Assembly: GCA_016713925.1 (NCBI GenBank)
Contig: JADJOH010000002.1
Location: 744,001-808,000, forward strand
Direction: 5' to 3'
Length of the DNA stretch: 64,000 nucleotides
Source of the DNA: Bacteroidota bacterium
GTDB lineage: Bacteria; Bacteroidota; Bacteroidia; AKYH767-A; OLB10
The notes below the pieces were generated by a model that made no database searches, was not told the origin of the DNA, and saw only the letters and a list, made by a program, of their open reading frames with translations. Made by a program: the position numbers and the translations under genes. Positions 1-7,581 of this stretch are shown one piece after another (the first letter of the stretch is position 1; each line of letters starts with the position of its first letter).

Positions 1-354
1 AAACACTTCCAGTAATTCTACAAAACTGATGACGGCCGGATCATAGGTGACTTGTATGACTTCTGCATGTCCGGTGGCACCTGAACAAACCTGATCATAG
101 CTTGGATTTTCACGTTGTCCGCCGCTATAACCACTGGCGACTGTTTCTACCCCCTTCAATTGCTGGAAGATGGCTTCAATGCACCAAAAACAGCCTGCGC
201 CTAATGTTACGGTATCTTTTCCACTCTTATTTGAATCCTGAATTGCGTTATCCGTCATGTTCTTTTTCTTTTGAATTATTTCAGCCTTCGGAGATGTGCA
301 TGACATCAACACCAGACCGGTTGCCATAGCAACGAATTGAAGAAGTAATTTCAT
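1..354 (-). CDS. msrA: Peptide-methionine (S)-S-oxide reductase MsrA, 3' end cut by window edge
   Basis: The first 118 codons are visible and the rest lies beyond the left edge. The protein starts MKLLLQFVAMATGLVLMSC, a lipoprotein signal with a lipobox cysteine at residue 19. It then has the MsrA active-site motif GCFWC near residues 51-55, followed by the family-typical GYSGG and GHAEVIQVTYDP segments. MsrA reduces methionine sulfoxide in damaged proteins; the signal peptide suggests an envelope-anchored form facing the periplasm. The ATG at 354 gives a complete signal peptide. Identity is certain from the motif; lipidation is inferred. Confidence 0.93.
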   Translation of the reverse strand, partial: MKLLLQFVAMATGLVLMSCTSPKAEIIQKKKNMTDNAIQDSNKSGKDTVTLGAGCFWCIEAIFQQLKGVETVASGYSGGQRENPSYDQVCSGATGHAEVIQVTYDPAVISFVELLEVF

Positions 355-375
355 TGTTACAATTTTAAACTAGGG

Positions 376-1074
376 TTATCCCTGCTTCACCTTTGCTACA
401 AATTCTTTCAGGTAGTAAGGTTCAAAGTAAGCAATATCTTCAAACTTCTGTTGGCTGAAGGCAAGGAGTCCCGGTAATAACAAACCATGTGCCGAAAGGT
501 TAAAGGTGGTATCCACTTTAACAAAACTTTCACTCTTAAACACCTCCACGCATTTCGCCGCTGCATCGCCAAAAACAAAATGGGGCCATGGTTTTACACG
601 AATGAAACTATCTGCAGTGAGCACTTCTGCACGAATGCCTTCGATATATTCCAGACGCATGTCGAGCGCAGCACCGTATACTTCCATCCTACGCGCATCA
701 ATAACGGGCACCAGAACAGCTTCATCTGGGAGTTCATTCTTGCGTTCATGCCAATAAGCGGAGGCCATAGCAAGAGGGGTGTCGATCGCAATAAGCGGTT
801 TATTCAAGGTAAAACAAATACCTTTTGCTGTGGCTATACCAATTCTTAATCCGGTATAACTCCCGGGACCCTTACTCACCACCAACGCATCAATCTCACT
901 CAATTGCCTTCCCGCTTCTGTCATCACCTCCTCAATATAAACAGCCAACATCGAAGCATGCTCCCGTTCTTCCTTACTTGTTCGAACAGCTAGCATACGC
1001 TCACCCTCAGAAAGCGCAACAGAGCAAACTCCGGTCGCTGTTTCTAATAATAAGAGCAATGGTTTTTTTGACAT
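376..1074 (-). CDS. tsaB: tRNA threonylcarbamoyladenosine biosynthesis protein TsaB
   Basis: This 232-aa protein has the TsaB/ASKHA-fold N-terminus (LLLLETATGVCSVALSE) and the conserved segment VSKGPGSYTGLRIGIATAKG around residues 66-85. TsaB is the non-catalytic partner of TsaD and TsaE in t6A37 modification of ANN-decoding tRNAs in the cytoplasm. The length matches the family. It lies downstream of the efflux adaptor, separated by a 215-bp repeat-containing gap, and 21 bp upstream of msrA on the same strand. No anomaly is seen. Confidence 0.95.
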   Translation of the reverse strand: MSKKPLLLLLETATGVCSVALSEGERMLAVRTSKEEREHASMLAVYIEEVMTEAGRQLSEIDALVVSKGPGSYTGLRIGIATAKGICFTLNKPLIAIDTPLAMASAYWHERKNELPDEAVLVPVIDARRMEVYGAALDMRLEYIEGIRAEVLTADSFIRVKPWPHFVFGDAAAKCVEVFKSESFVKVDTTFNLSAHGLLLPGLLAFSQQKFEDIAYFEPYYLKEFVAKVKQG

Positions 1075-1100
1075 TGAGATTTACCTATGAAAAAAATTGG

Positions 1101-1276
1101 CTTCCGGCCTCCGGCTAACGGCTACCGGCTGTTTTTTATTGGATTAATATTTATACTAATTCATATGAATTTAAAATTATTAAACTGTTTAAAACAATCT
1201 TAAACCCATTGCTCTCAGCCTATAGCCAGTAGTAGCCTGTAGCTGGTAGCCGGAAGCCGGTAGCCGGAAGCAGCCA
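1101..1276. repeat. Intergenic inverted-repeat element built of AGCCGGTAGCCGGAAG-type units
   Basis: The gap between the adaptor stop codon (1290) and the tsaB start holds a GC-rich left arm (about 1101-1131, containing GGCTACCGGCT followed by a T run) and a GC-rich right arm (about 1216-1276, containing AGCCGGTAGCC repeated degenerately). The arms are imperfectly complementary and flank an AT-rich centre. It could act as a terminator after the adaptor gene. It resembles the other low-complexity gene-junction elements of this window in layout but not in sequence. Confidence 0.6.
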
Positions 1277-1289
1277 GCAGCAAAGCGAA

Positions 1290-2654
1290 CTACTTCTCTT
1301 CTTTATCAAAAAGTTCTTCTTTCGGCACCACATTCACCGTTGCTTTATCCTTCAGGGTTTTTGATACGGCATTATAGGGACCAGAGACCACCATTTCACC
1401 TTCTTTCAATCCACTTAGAATCTCAATATGCTGACTATCCTGAATACCTGTTTTCACTGCTCTCAGACTGACCTTTTCGTCTACAATAACAAATACAAAC
1501 TCTTGCGTCTCTTTTGCTGAAACCACTGTTTCTGTTTTCACTTCGGTTTTTTCCTTTGAATCTTTTTTTGAAGAGTCGGATTTTTTCAAAGTATCTCTCG
1601 TTGTAACGGATTGAATCGGTATGGTAAGCACATTGGCTGTGCGACGTGTTCTGATTTCAACCGTTGCTGACATTCCGGGGCGGAAAGGGCTATAGTCAAG
1701 CTGTTTTCCTTCCAGCAGGTCCATATAGGAGTCGCGCAAGATGCGGACTTTCACTGTATAATTGGTTACCTGATCGGTTACATTAAGTCCACTCAGGTTG
1801 GAAGAGTTCGCCACTTCGGTCACTACACCACTGAAGGTGCGACCCAGCCAGGCATCTACTTCAATATCGGCGGTATCACCACTGCTCACTCTCACGATAT
1901 CCGTTTCGCTCACATCCACACTCACCTCCATCTCATTCAGATTCGCAAGACGTAAAATCTCTGTTCCCTCCATCATATTTGTTCCCACTACTCTCTCCCC
2001 CTTCTCCTTACTTAATTTAGAAACGGTACCATCCACAGGTGCATAGATACTCGTACGATTCAGGTTTTCTTTGGATTCTTTTAAACCGGCTTCGGCGCTA
2101 CTTACATTAAATCCTGCGGCGGCCACACTCTGACGGGCGGCATCCACTTCTGCTTTAGAAACTTCGTAGGATGATTTTATATTTTCGAATTCGGATGGAG
2201 AGATCACCTTCTCATCAAAAAGTTTTTTATTCCTGTTATAGTTTAGTTCCGATTGTTCAAACTGTGCCTGAGCCTGTGTGAGACGCGATTTGCTGTTCTG
2301 AAAATTTGCTTTGGAAGAATTCACCGCTGCTGTTGCGCGATCATAGTTAGAGGCATATACTTCAGGATTGATGCGGCACAACAAGGTACCTTTTTTCACC
2401 ACATCTCCTTCCTTCACATACAATTCGGTGATTTCACCACTCACATCGGCAGAAATTTTTATTTCAACTTCCGGCTGTACCTTACCGTTAGCCGAAACGG
2501 TTTCCACCAAATCACGACGCATCACCTTTTCCGCACTTACCTTAACAAGATTGCTTTCTCCGAGCCAGCCGGCCCGCTTAGCAACAACGAGCCCTATAAG
2601 GATAACCAGTGCAGCTACACCGACCCAGATCCGAATTGATTTTTTATTTGCCAT
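1290..2654 (-). CDS. RND/MacA-type efflux periplasmic adaptor subunit
   Basis: This is a 454-aa HlyD/MacA-family membrane-fusion protein. It has an N-terminal membrane anchor at residues 8-27, then a biotinyl-lipoyl-like half domain (GDVVKKGTLLCRINPEVY). A long coiled-coil hairpin rich in N, S and Q covers about residues 105-215, followed by the second lipoyl half (APVDGTVSKLSKEKGERV), beta-barrel and membrane-proximal domains. Adaptors of this type bridge an inner-membrane transporter to TolC across the periplasm. A Lys/Ser/Glu-rich insertion around residues 355-390 is unusual for the family. It sits 30 bp downstream of the TolC-like gene on the same strand, so co-transcription is likely. 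The substrate is unknown. Confidence 0.9.
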   Translation of the reverse strand: MANKKSIRIWVGVAALVILIGLVVAKRAGWLGESNLVKVSAEKVMRRDLVETVSANGKVQPEVEIKISADVSGEITELYVKEGDVVKKGTLLCRINPEVYASNYDRATAAVNSSKANFQNSKSRLTQAQAQFEQSELNYNRNKKLFDEKVISPSEFENIKSSYEVSKAEVDAARQSVAAAGFNVSSAEAGLKESKENLNRTSIYAPVDGTVSKLSKEKGERVVGTNMMEGTEILRLANLNEMEVSVDVSETDIVRVSSGDTADIEVDAWLGRTFSGVVTEVANSSNLSGLNVTDQVTNYTVKVRILRDSYMDLLEGKQLDYSPFRPGMSATVEIRTRRTANVLTIPIQSVTTRDTLKKSDSSKKDSKEKTEVKTETVVSAKETQEFVFVIVDEKVSLRAVKTGIQDSQHIEILSGLKEGEMVVSGPYNAVSKTLKDKATVNVVPKEELFDKEEK

Positions 2655-2684
2655 AAACTATTTTGCGCTACGTTAAGATAAAAA

Positions 2685-4121
2685 TTAAAATGTAAGTGGG
2701 TTACCGGCGTAAAAATCAAGAACTTTCACACGAAAGATAAAATCATATTTTGCCTGAAGGAGTTCAATTTTTGTTCGGGTGAGGTTGTTAGTAGCAGTGA
2801 GAAACTCAAGGGAATTCAACAGTCCTGCATTAAATCTCTTCTCCGCATACTGATAAGCTTCCTGAAATGCCGTTAGGTTTCTTTCTGTGGCATCAAATCT
2901 TTTACGGGCAGCCAATGCATCTGTATGTGCTTGCTGAATACTTTGATAAACCTGATTTCTCGTTTGCTGAGCACTGTATCGGGCATTTTCATAATTCAGT
3001 TTCGCGCGCTTGACACCTATTCGCGTTGTTAAACCATTAAAGATGGGTATATTCAAACTGAGCCCTATTGCTCTGTTCAGATTATTGTCAAACTGATCAC
3101 TATAAGGATTATCCTCCAGACGGGAAGAAAAGCTCGGAGATAAAACTGTGTCTCCTCCTGCGGTAATACTTCCATCCGGTTGGTATCCGTTAAAATCTAC
3201 ACCGCTAATCTTTTTCGAGCTGGAAGAATAAAATGAACTTACCGAACCAAATGCCGTGATACGCGGATAATATCCACCTTTCGCGATGGTAATCCCTTTC
3301 TCTGCACTCGAGATTCTTGTATCTGCAGCCTTGACTTCAGGAAGCGTTTTTAAGGCGATATCATAAATCTGGGAAGGGGTTAATGCGGCTACACTCACAT
3401 CCGGCAAGGGAACATCCGGCTCCTGCACATCAAAACCTTCCGGCGACTGCAATTGCAGGAGTTGCGTCAGACTTAAAGTAGCATTTGCCAACTGATTCTC
3501 TGCAGTGATATTTGAAAGCTCTTCATTCGACAATTGAGATTCAGCGTCGAGGAGATTTCCCTGCACCATTGTGCCGGCATCCACCATGCGCTTTATACGG
3601 TCACGTTGTTCGGTGGATTGTGTGACTCTTGCAGCAGCAACTTTTAACTGCTCCTTAGCAAACAAAACCTGTAAATAGGCTGAAATCACATTCAATGAAA
3701 TATCGTTTCTGATTTTCTGGAGATCTGACAAACCGGCCATATAATCCAACTGACTTTGCTTTAAGGTATTTCGCAATTGAAAACCACTAAACAAGGTCAC
3801 ATTGGTATTCAATGAAATATTATCTGACTGTACTTGCTGAGTCGTAAAAAGGTTGGTGAACGGATCGATGGTTCGACCAAAATTCCAGTTTCTGTTCGCG
3901 GAAGCATTCAGGGAAGGCAAAAGGGCATATCGGTTCTGAACCACTGCTAAATCCGCTAACTCTGAACTCAGTTCATTCTGCTTCACGGTAATATTATTTT
4001 CGAGGGCGTAGTCTACGCACTCCCTTAATGTCCAGGCTTTCTGCGCATAGCCGGCGACGTTAGCCACCATCAGGATAGCAAAAGCGAAGATGGATTTACT
4101 GATGTTAAATTTACAATACAT
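2685..4121 (-). CDS. TolC family outer-membrane efflux protein
   Basis: The 478-aa protein has a signal peptide ending near residue 26 (VANVAGYAQ), then two OEP repeats. Typical features are the start of repeat 1 (WTLRECVDYALENNITVKQ), long helical stretches, and repeat 2 beginning near LPEVKAADTRISSAEKGITIAKGGYYPRITAFG. Members form trimeric outer-membrane channels that dock on periplasmic adaptors. It lies upstream of the adaptor at 1290-2654 on the same strand. No transporter gene lies directly between them, so the inner-membrane partner may be the MacB-like permeases further upstream, which is an inference from context. Confidence 0.92.
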   Translation of the reverse strand: MYCKFNISKSIFAFAILMVANVAGYAQKAWTLRECVDYALENNITVKQNELSSELADLAVVQNRYALLPSLNASANRNWNFGRTIDPFTNLFTTQQVQSDNISLNTNVTLFSGFQLRNTLKQSQLDYMAGLSDLQKIRNDISLNVISAYLQVLFAKEQLKVAAARVTQSTEQRDRIKRMVDAGTMVQGNLLDAESQLSNEELSNITAENQLANATLSLTQLLQLQSPEGFDVQEPDVPLPDVSVAALTPSQIYDIALKTLPEVKAADTRISSAEKGITIAKGGYYPRITAFGSVSSFYSSSSKKISGVDFNGYQPDGSITAGGDTVLSPSFSSRLEDNPYSDQFDNNLNRAIGLSLNIPIFNGLTTRIGVKRAKLNYENARYSAQQTRNQVYQSIQQAHTDALAARKRFDATERNLTAFQEAYQYAEKRFNAGLLNSLEFLTATNNLTRTKIELLQAKYDFIFRVKVLDFYAGNPLTF

Positions 4122-4238
4122 AACTTCATTTAAAGACTCCCAAAAGTAACAAAGGAGACTTAATAGGAGACCTGAAAACGATAAAGTGGGCAGAAAAGGC
4201 GACGAAACGTTTGAAGAACCGTTTCAAGTGAACGGTAA

Positions 4239-5342
4239 TCAGTTCATTACCTTAACAATAAATACAAAATCCCGCAATTTCTTCACCTGTGCGGTACGAT
4301 CGAGGTTATTGAGGTTTCTTTTGCCCGGAAAGGAGATTTTTTCTTCTGAATGATTCTTGATATCGTCAGAAATCCACTTGGATTTTACAGCAAAGGAAGC
4401 TCCTTCTACAGAGGTATTACGACCGGAAATAATACCAACGAGATTCCCATGGTTATCGAAAAGAGGACCACCCGAATTTCCGGGATTCACAGGAATGCTG
4501 ATTTGATAGGCGGCGGTATCACCCTCGTAACCGGTATAAGAACTCACCGATCCTTCTCCAAATACCATATCTTCGCGGGGGTAACCCAATGTATAGACTT
4601 TCTCTCCGGGGTCGGCCACTGATTTTCTCATGGTATAGGGAATTTCACCAAATCCGGAAAAAGAATCTTCAGTCACTTTCAGTACAGCCATATCCAGTTT
4701 CGGGTTGGTGTACACCACTTTCATCCGAAGCTGCTCATACTTCTCATTACTGATATAAATCGCTTTAGCGTCAGAGATTACGTGATAACTGGTAATAACA
4801 AAACCCTCTTTATTTAAAGCAAAACCGGAAGCAGTAAAGGTACGTTCAGGATCTGTTGAAGGCTCCTGCTTTTCATTGATATCATGAATCATGGCCTTTT
4901 GCTTTCGCTTGATGCTTTCCACTTCACGACGGAGTTCCTGATAAGCGCTATGCTGTTTATTTCCTGTTACTCCGGTAATATTAAATGTAAAAATGGTAGC
5001 ACTCACCGCAACAACCGCCACAACAGCAGCTACGGCAATCACTTTATATCGGCGCCACAATGTCCGGACACGACCGGTTTCAGGTTCAACAACTTTCAAT
5101 GGAGATTTAAAGCGATATTGCTCCGACTCCATTTCATCATGAATAGAAGCAATTTTACTACGCAAGCGCATACGTTCCGCATATACATCAAAAGAGCTGC
5201 TCACCAATCGATGATCTTCAATAGCCTGTAACAACTCCGGATCACTATCTCTCCATTGATCAAAAATCCGCAATTCCTCCGGCGTCAGCTGCCCGAGACA
5301 ATAGCGTTCAATTAACTCATCCGTTTCCCTTCTGCTCATCAT
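4239..5342 (-). CDS. Anti-sigma-like domain fused through one membrane segment to a trypsin-like (HtrA/DegS type) protease
   Basis: A 367-aa protein. Residues 1-75 resemble the cytoplasmic N-terminal domain of anti-sigma factors (CLGQLTPEELRIFDQW, then DSDPELLQAIEDH). Residues about 100-122 are one hydrophobic membrane span. A short coiled-coil-like linker (about 131-157) leads to a serine-protease domain with an intact S1C triad: His187 (TSYHVI), Asp217 (LDMAVL) and Ser290 (GNSGGPLF). There is no PDZ domain. The start overlaps the upstream ECF sigma gene by 26 bp, so the two are surely co-expressed. By analogy with RseA and DegS, this single chain could hold the sigma factor at the membrane and carry its own periplasmic protease. 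That role is inferred; the domains and triad are visible. Confidence 0.85.
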   Translation of the reverse strand: MMSRRETDELIERYCLGQLTPEELRIFDQWRDSDPELLQAIEDHRLVSSSFDVYAERMRLRSKIASIHDEMESEQYRFKSPLKVVEPETGRVRTLWRRYKVIAVAAVVAVVAVSATIFTFNITGVTGNKQHSAYQELRREVESIKRKQKAMIHDINEKQEPSTDPERTFTASGFALNKEGFVITSYHVISDAKAIYISNEKYEQLRMKVVYTNPKLDMAVLKVTEDSFSGFGEIPYTMRKSVADPGEKVYTLGYPREDMVFGEGSVSSYTGYEGDTAAYQISIPVNPGNSGGPLFDNHGNLVGIISGRNTSVEGASFAVKSKWISDDIKNHSEEKISFPGKRNLNNLDRTAQVKKLRDFVFIVKVMN

Positions 5343-5916
5343 AATTTATTCCTCCATTAGTACCGTACACATCAAAAAACATTTTCTTCAGACGTTTCAG
5401 GCATTTGTACTTTTGATTCTTGGCATTATCGGCATTCGTGTATCCAAACTTCTCAGTGATTTCTTCCATACTTTGATTATTCATGTAGAAATCTTTCAGG
5501 ATCGACCGGCAAGGTTCTCCAATGGCTTCCAGTGCAGCATGCATGGCATTGAACTGATCTTCCTTCTTTCCAACTTCTTCCCAGGCGACTTCCTGATATT
5601 CTTCTGTATCACTTAGGTTAGACGTGAAACGATTCTTTCGTTGCAATTGTTTTAGCCATATCCTTCTGGCCACTGAATACAAGAACGTTTTAATTCTGCA
5701 CTTTAATTCGAAATCAACTTCCTTTACTTTCTCATAGAAGATGATAACGACTTCCTGATATACATCCTTTGCTTCCTGAAGACTTCCCCCATTATTCATC
5801 ACAAGATTTACCACCATTTGATAATGCTGGCGGTATACCTGGCGAAGTACTTTCTCATCGCCATTCTGAAGTAATAGAAGAATATCCTCTTCGGTGACAG
5901 GTAATACCTGTTTCAT
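5317..5916 (-). CDS. RNA polymerase sigma factor, ECF sigma-70 family
   Basis: The 199-aa protein has a sigma region 2 (around residues 25-95, with AKDVYQEVVIIFYEKV and KTFLYSVARRIWLKQLQRK) and a region 4 helix-turn-helix (around 130-180, MEEITEKFGYTNADNAKNQKYKCLKRLK). ECF factors direct core polymerase to stress or envelope promoters. Its 3' end overlaps the membrane anti-sigma/protease gene by 26 bp. Its upstream region carries the motif CCGGGTTACCTTT plus GCATTAA, which is also found before the divergent lipoprotein gene, suggesting autoregulation. The ATG at 5916 lies 13 nt after that motif. Confidence 0.93.
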   Translation of the reverse strand: MKQVLPVTEEDILLLLQNGDEKVLRQVYRQHYQMVVNLVMNNGGSLQEAKDVYQEVVIIFYEKVKEVDFELKCRIKTFLYSVARRIWLKQLQRKNRFTSNLSDTEEYQEVAWEEVGKKEDQFNAMHAALEAIGEPCRSILKDFYMNNQSMEEITEKFGYTNADNAKNQKYKCLKRLKKMFFDVYGTNGGINYDEQKGNG

Positions 5917-5929
5917 GTCTTATGTAGTC

Positions 5930-5961
5930 TTAATGCGTGAACCTGCGGAAAGGTAACCCGG
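5930..5961 (-). promoter_or_regulatory. Candidate ECF-type promoter or operator before the sigma gene
   Basis: On the minus strand CCGGGTTACCTTT (5961-5949) is followed after 12 nt by GCATTAA (5936-5930), just before the sigma start codon. The same two blocks in the same order, with 11 nt between them, precede the divergent lipoprotein gene. The matching blocks are seen directly; recognition by the encoded sigma factor is inferred. Confidence 0.5.
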
Positions 5962-6068
5962 CAATTGGCAAATTTCACCTTTCTTTCACCGCAATTTCAT
6001 ATTTTATTAAACATTTTTAAACTGATAATCAATTACTTAATTTATAATCTCTGGATTTCAAAAGTGAT

Positions 6069-6099
6069 CCGGGTTACCTTTTTAACGACCGGGCATTAA
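6069..6099 (+). promoter_or_regulatory. Candidate ECF-type promoter or operator before the small lipoprotein
   Basis: CCGGGTTACCTTT (6069-6081) is followed after 11 nt by GCATTAA (6093-6099), 39 nt before the lipoprotein ATG. It mirrors the pair in front of the divergently transcribed sigma gene, making the two genes likely members of one regulon. The function is inferred from the symmetry. Confidence 0.5.
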
Positions 6100-6137
6100 A
6101 GGGTAAGTTTATAAACTAAAAACACATCAAACAAAAA

Positions 6138-6353
6138 ATGAAAAAATTCGCTTCATTCCTTGCTGCTGCTACCTTCGTTGTAGCTCTTGCTTCTTGCGGT
6201 TCTAAAACTGCTGAAAACGCTGAAACTGCTGGTGAAAACGCTGCTGAAGCTGCTGCTGAAGTTGCAGTTGACGCATCTGCTGTTATTGACTCTGCTGCTG
6301 CTGTAGTTGATTCTGCTAATGCAGTTATTGATTCAGTTTCTGCTGCTCACTAA
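6138..6353 (+). CDS. Small alanine-rich lipoprotein with three heptad repeats
   Basis: This 71-aa protein starts MKKFASFLAAATFVVALASCG, a lipoprotein signal with the lipobox cysteine at residue 20. The mature part is Ala/Glu-rich and ends with three tandem seven-residue units of the form AxAV(I/V)DS, followed by VSAAH, so a helix or coiled coil is expected. It is divergent from the ECF sigma gene, shares its promoter-like motif, and has a strong terminator 18 nt after the stop. I do not recognise a named family. By size and composition it could be a structural envelope lipoprotein or a stress read-out, but no function can be assigned. Confidence 0.85.
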   Translation: MKKFASFLAAATFVVALASCGSKTAENAETAGENAAEAAAEVAVDASAVIDSAAAVVDSANAVIDSVSAAH

Positions 6354-6370
6354 TATTAAGCACAAGAAAT

Positions 6371-6401
6371 AAAAAAACCACCCCAAAAGGGTGGTTTTTT
6401 T
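6371..6401. terminator. Bidirectional Rho-independent terminator
   Basis: A perfect 13-bp stem (arms 6371-6383 and 6389-6401, core ACCACCC/GGGTGGT, 5-nt loop) starts with an A run and ends with a T run, so it can stop transcripts from both sides. It ends the small lipoprotein gene on the plus strand and the ABC/adaptor operon on the minus strand, whose last gene stops at 6443. Confidence 0.9.
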
Positions 6402-6442
6402 ATTTAACTAATATCCGACGTTTTCAAAAGAACTGTTTCCAT

Positions 6443-7552
6443 TTATGAAGAGGTAGAAGATTCTCCTGCTGTTCCTGCCGGCACTTTCAATTCGTCATTT
6501 TCCTTTAAGCCATCCAGGACTTCAATATTTATCCCATCGGAAATTCCGGTTTTAAGTACTTGCTTCTTGTACTGATTCGGCGAAACTTTCACTTCTACAA
6601 AGGTAGTGTCACCGGAAAACTGAAGTACATTTTCAGGTACTCCCAATACTTTATCTCTGCGGTCAAGAATAATGTCCGCATTGGCGCTATACCCGGAACG
6701 TAAAAAGTAGGCGGTATCTAATTTTACAGCGGCTCTGATCTGAAACTGAATGGCACCATTTTCAGCCACTCCCTTCGGTGCTATATATTCCAACGCCGCG
6801 TTGAACTTGTAATTTTCAATGGCGCCAATGGTCAGAATCAGATCCATCCCCTGGCGGATTTTACCTACTTCTGATTCATCTACTTTTCCTTCAAATATCA
6901 TCTCGCCCATATCTGCCACTGTGGCGACTGTAGTTCCTTCGTTGAACGTATTCGATTCGATGACCGAAAAACCTTCCTTTACCGGTACATCCAACACCAT
7001 TCCGCTGATGGTAGAACGGATCAGCGTATTGGTCACCTTTCCGCTACTCTTGGCCACTCCTTCCTTGATGAGGTCGAGGTTGTCCTGAGCAGTGGTCAAT
7101 TCTTCTCTTGCCTGACGCAAACGGATTTCATATTGCTGAAATTCGGCCGGACTTATAATTTTATCCTTAAACAAACTCGAATACCGATCGAAATCAATCT
7201 GTGCCTGATCCATTGAAATTTTGGAACGATTCACACGGCTTTCCGCTTCATTCAGGTTCACCATATTGGGAATGATTCGCACTTTGGCAATCACATCGCC
7301 TTTACGGATCATCTTACCGGCAACAATATAAATCTCGTCCACAATTCCCGAGACTTGTGGTTTAATGAACACCTCACGGCGAGGGATAACCGAACCTGTC
7401 GCTACGGTTTTGCGGATGATGGTCATGGTGGCTGCCTTCTCTGTTTTATATTCTACAGGAGGTTTCTCTGATTTGGCATAGAGAAAGTACAAGGTCCAGA
7501 CGAAAGTTCCGATCAACAGAACAACTCCAAGTATTTTAATAATTCGTTTCAT
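6443..7552 (-). CDS. HlyD/MacA family efflux periplasmic adaptor
   Basis: A 369-aa membrane-fusion protein with an N-terminal anchor (about residues 5-26), a lipoyl half-motif (AGKMIRKGDVIAKVRIIP), a coiled-coil hairpin (about 85-160), a second half (IRSTISGMVLDVPVKEGFSV) and C-terminal beta domains ending at KENDELKVPAGTAG. It lies 30 bp downstream of the two MacB-like permeases and their ATPase, the usual MacA position. It therefore probably couples this ABC transporter to a TolC channel. It is distinct from the adaptor at 1290-2654, which has a Lys-rich insertion. Confidence 0.9.
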   Translation of the reverse strand: MKRIIKILGVVLLIGTFVWTLYFLYAKSEKPPVEYKTEKAATMTIIRKTVATGSVIPRREVFIKPQVSGIVDEIYIVAGKMIRKGDVIAKVRIIPNMVNLNEAESRVNRSKISMDQAQIDFDRYSSLFKDKIISPAEFQQYEIRLRQAREELTTAQDNLDLIKEGVAKSSGKVTNTLIRSTISGMVLDVPVKEGFSVIESNTFNEGTTVATVADMGEMIFEGKVDESEVGKIRQGMDLILTIGAIENYKFNAALEYIAPKGVAENGAIQFQIRAAVKLDTAYFLRSGYSANADIILDRRDKVLGVPENVLQFSGDTTFVEVKVSPNQYKKQVLKTGISDGINIEVLDGLKENDELKVPAGTAGESSTSS

Positions 7553-7581
7553 ATGCTATCTTACTTTTCAACCTTAATAAA

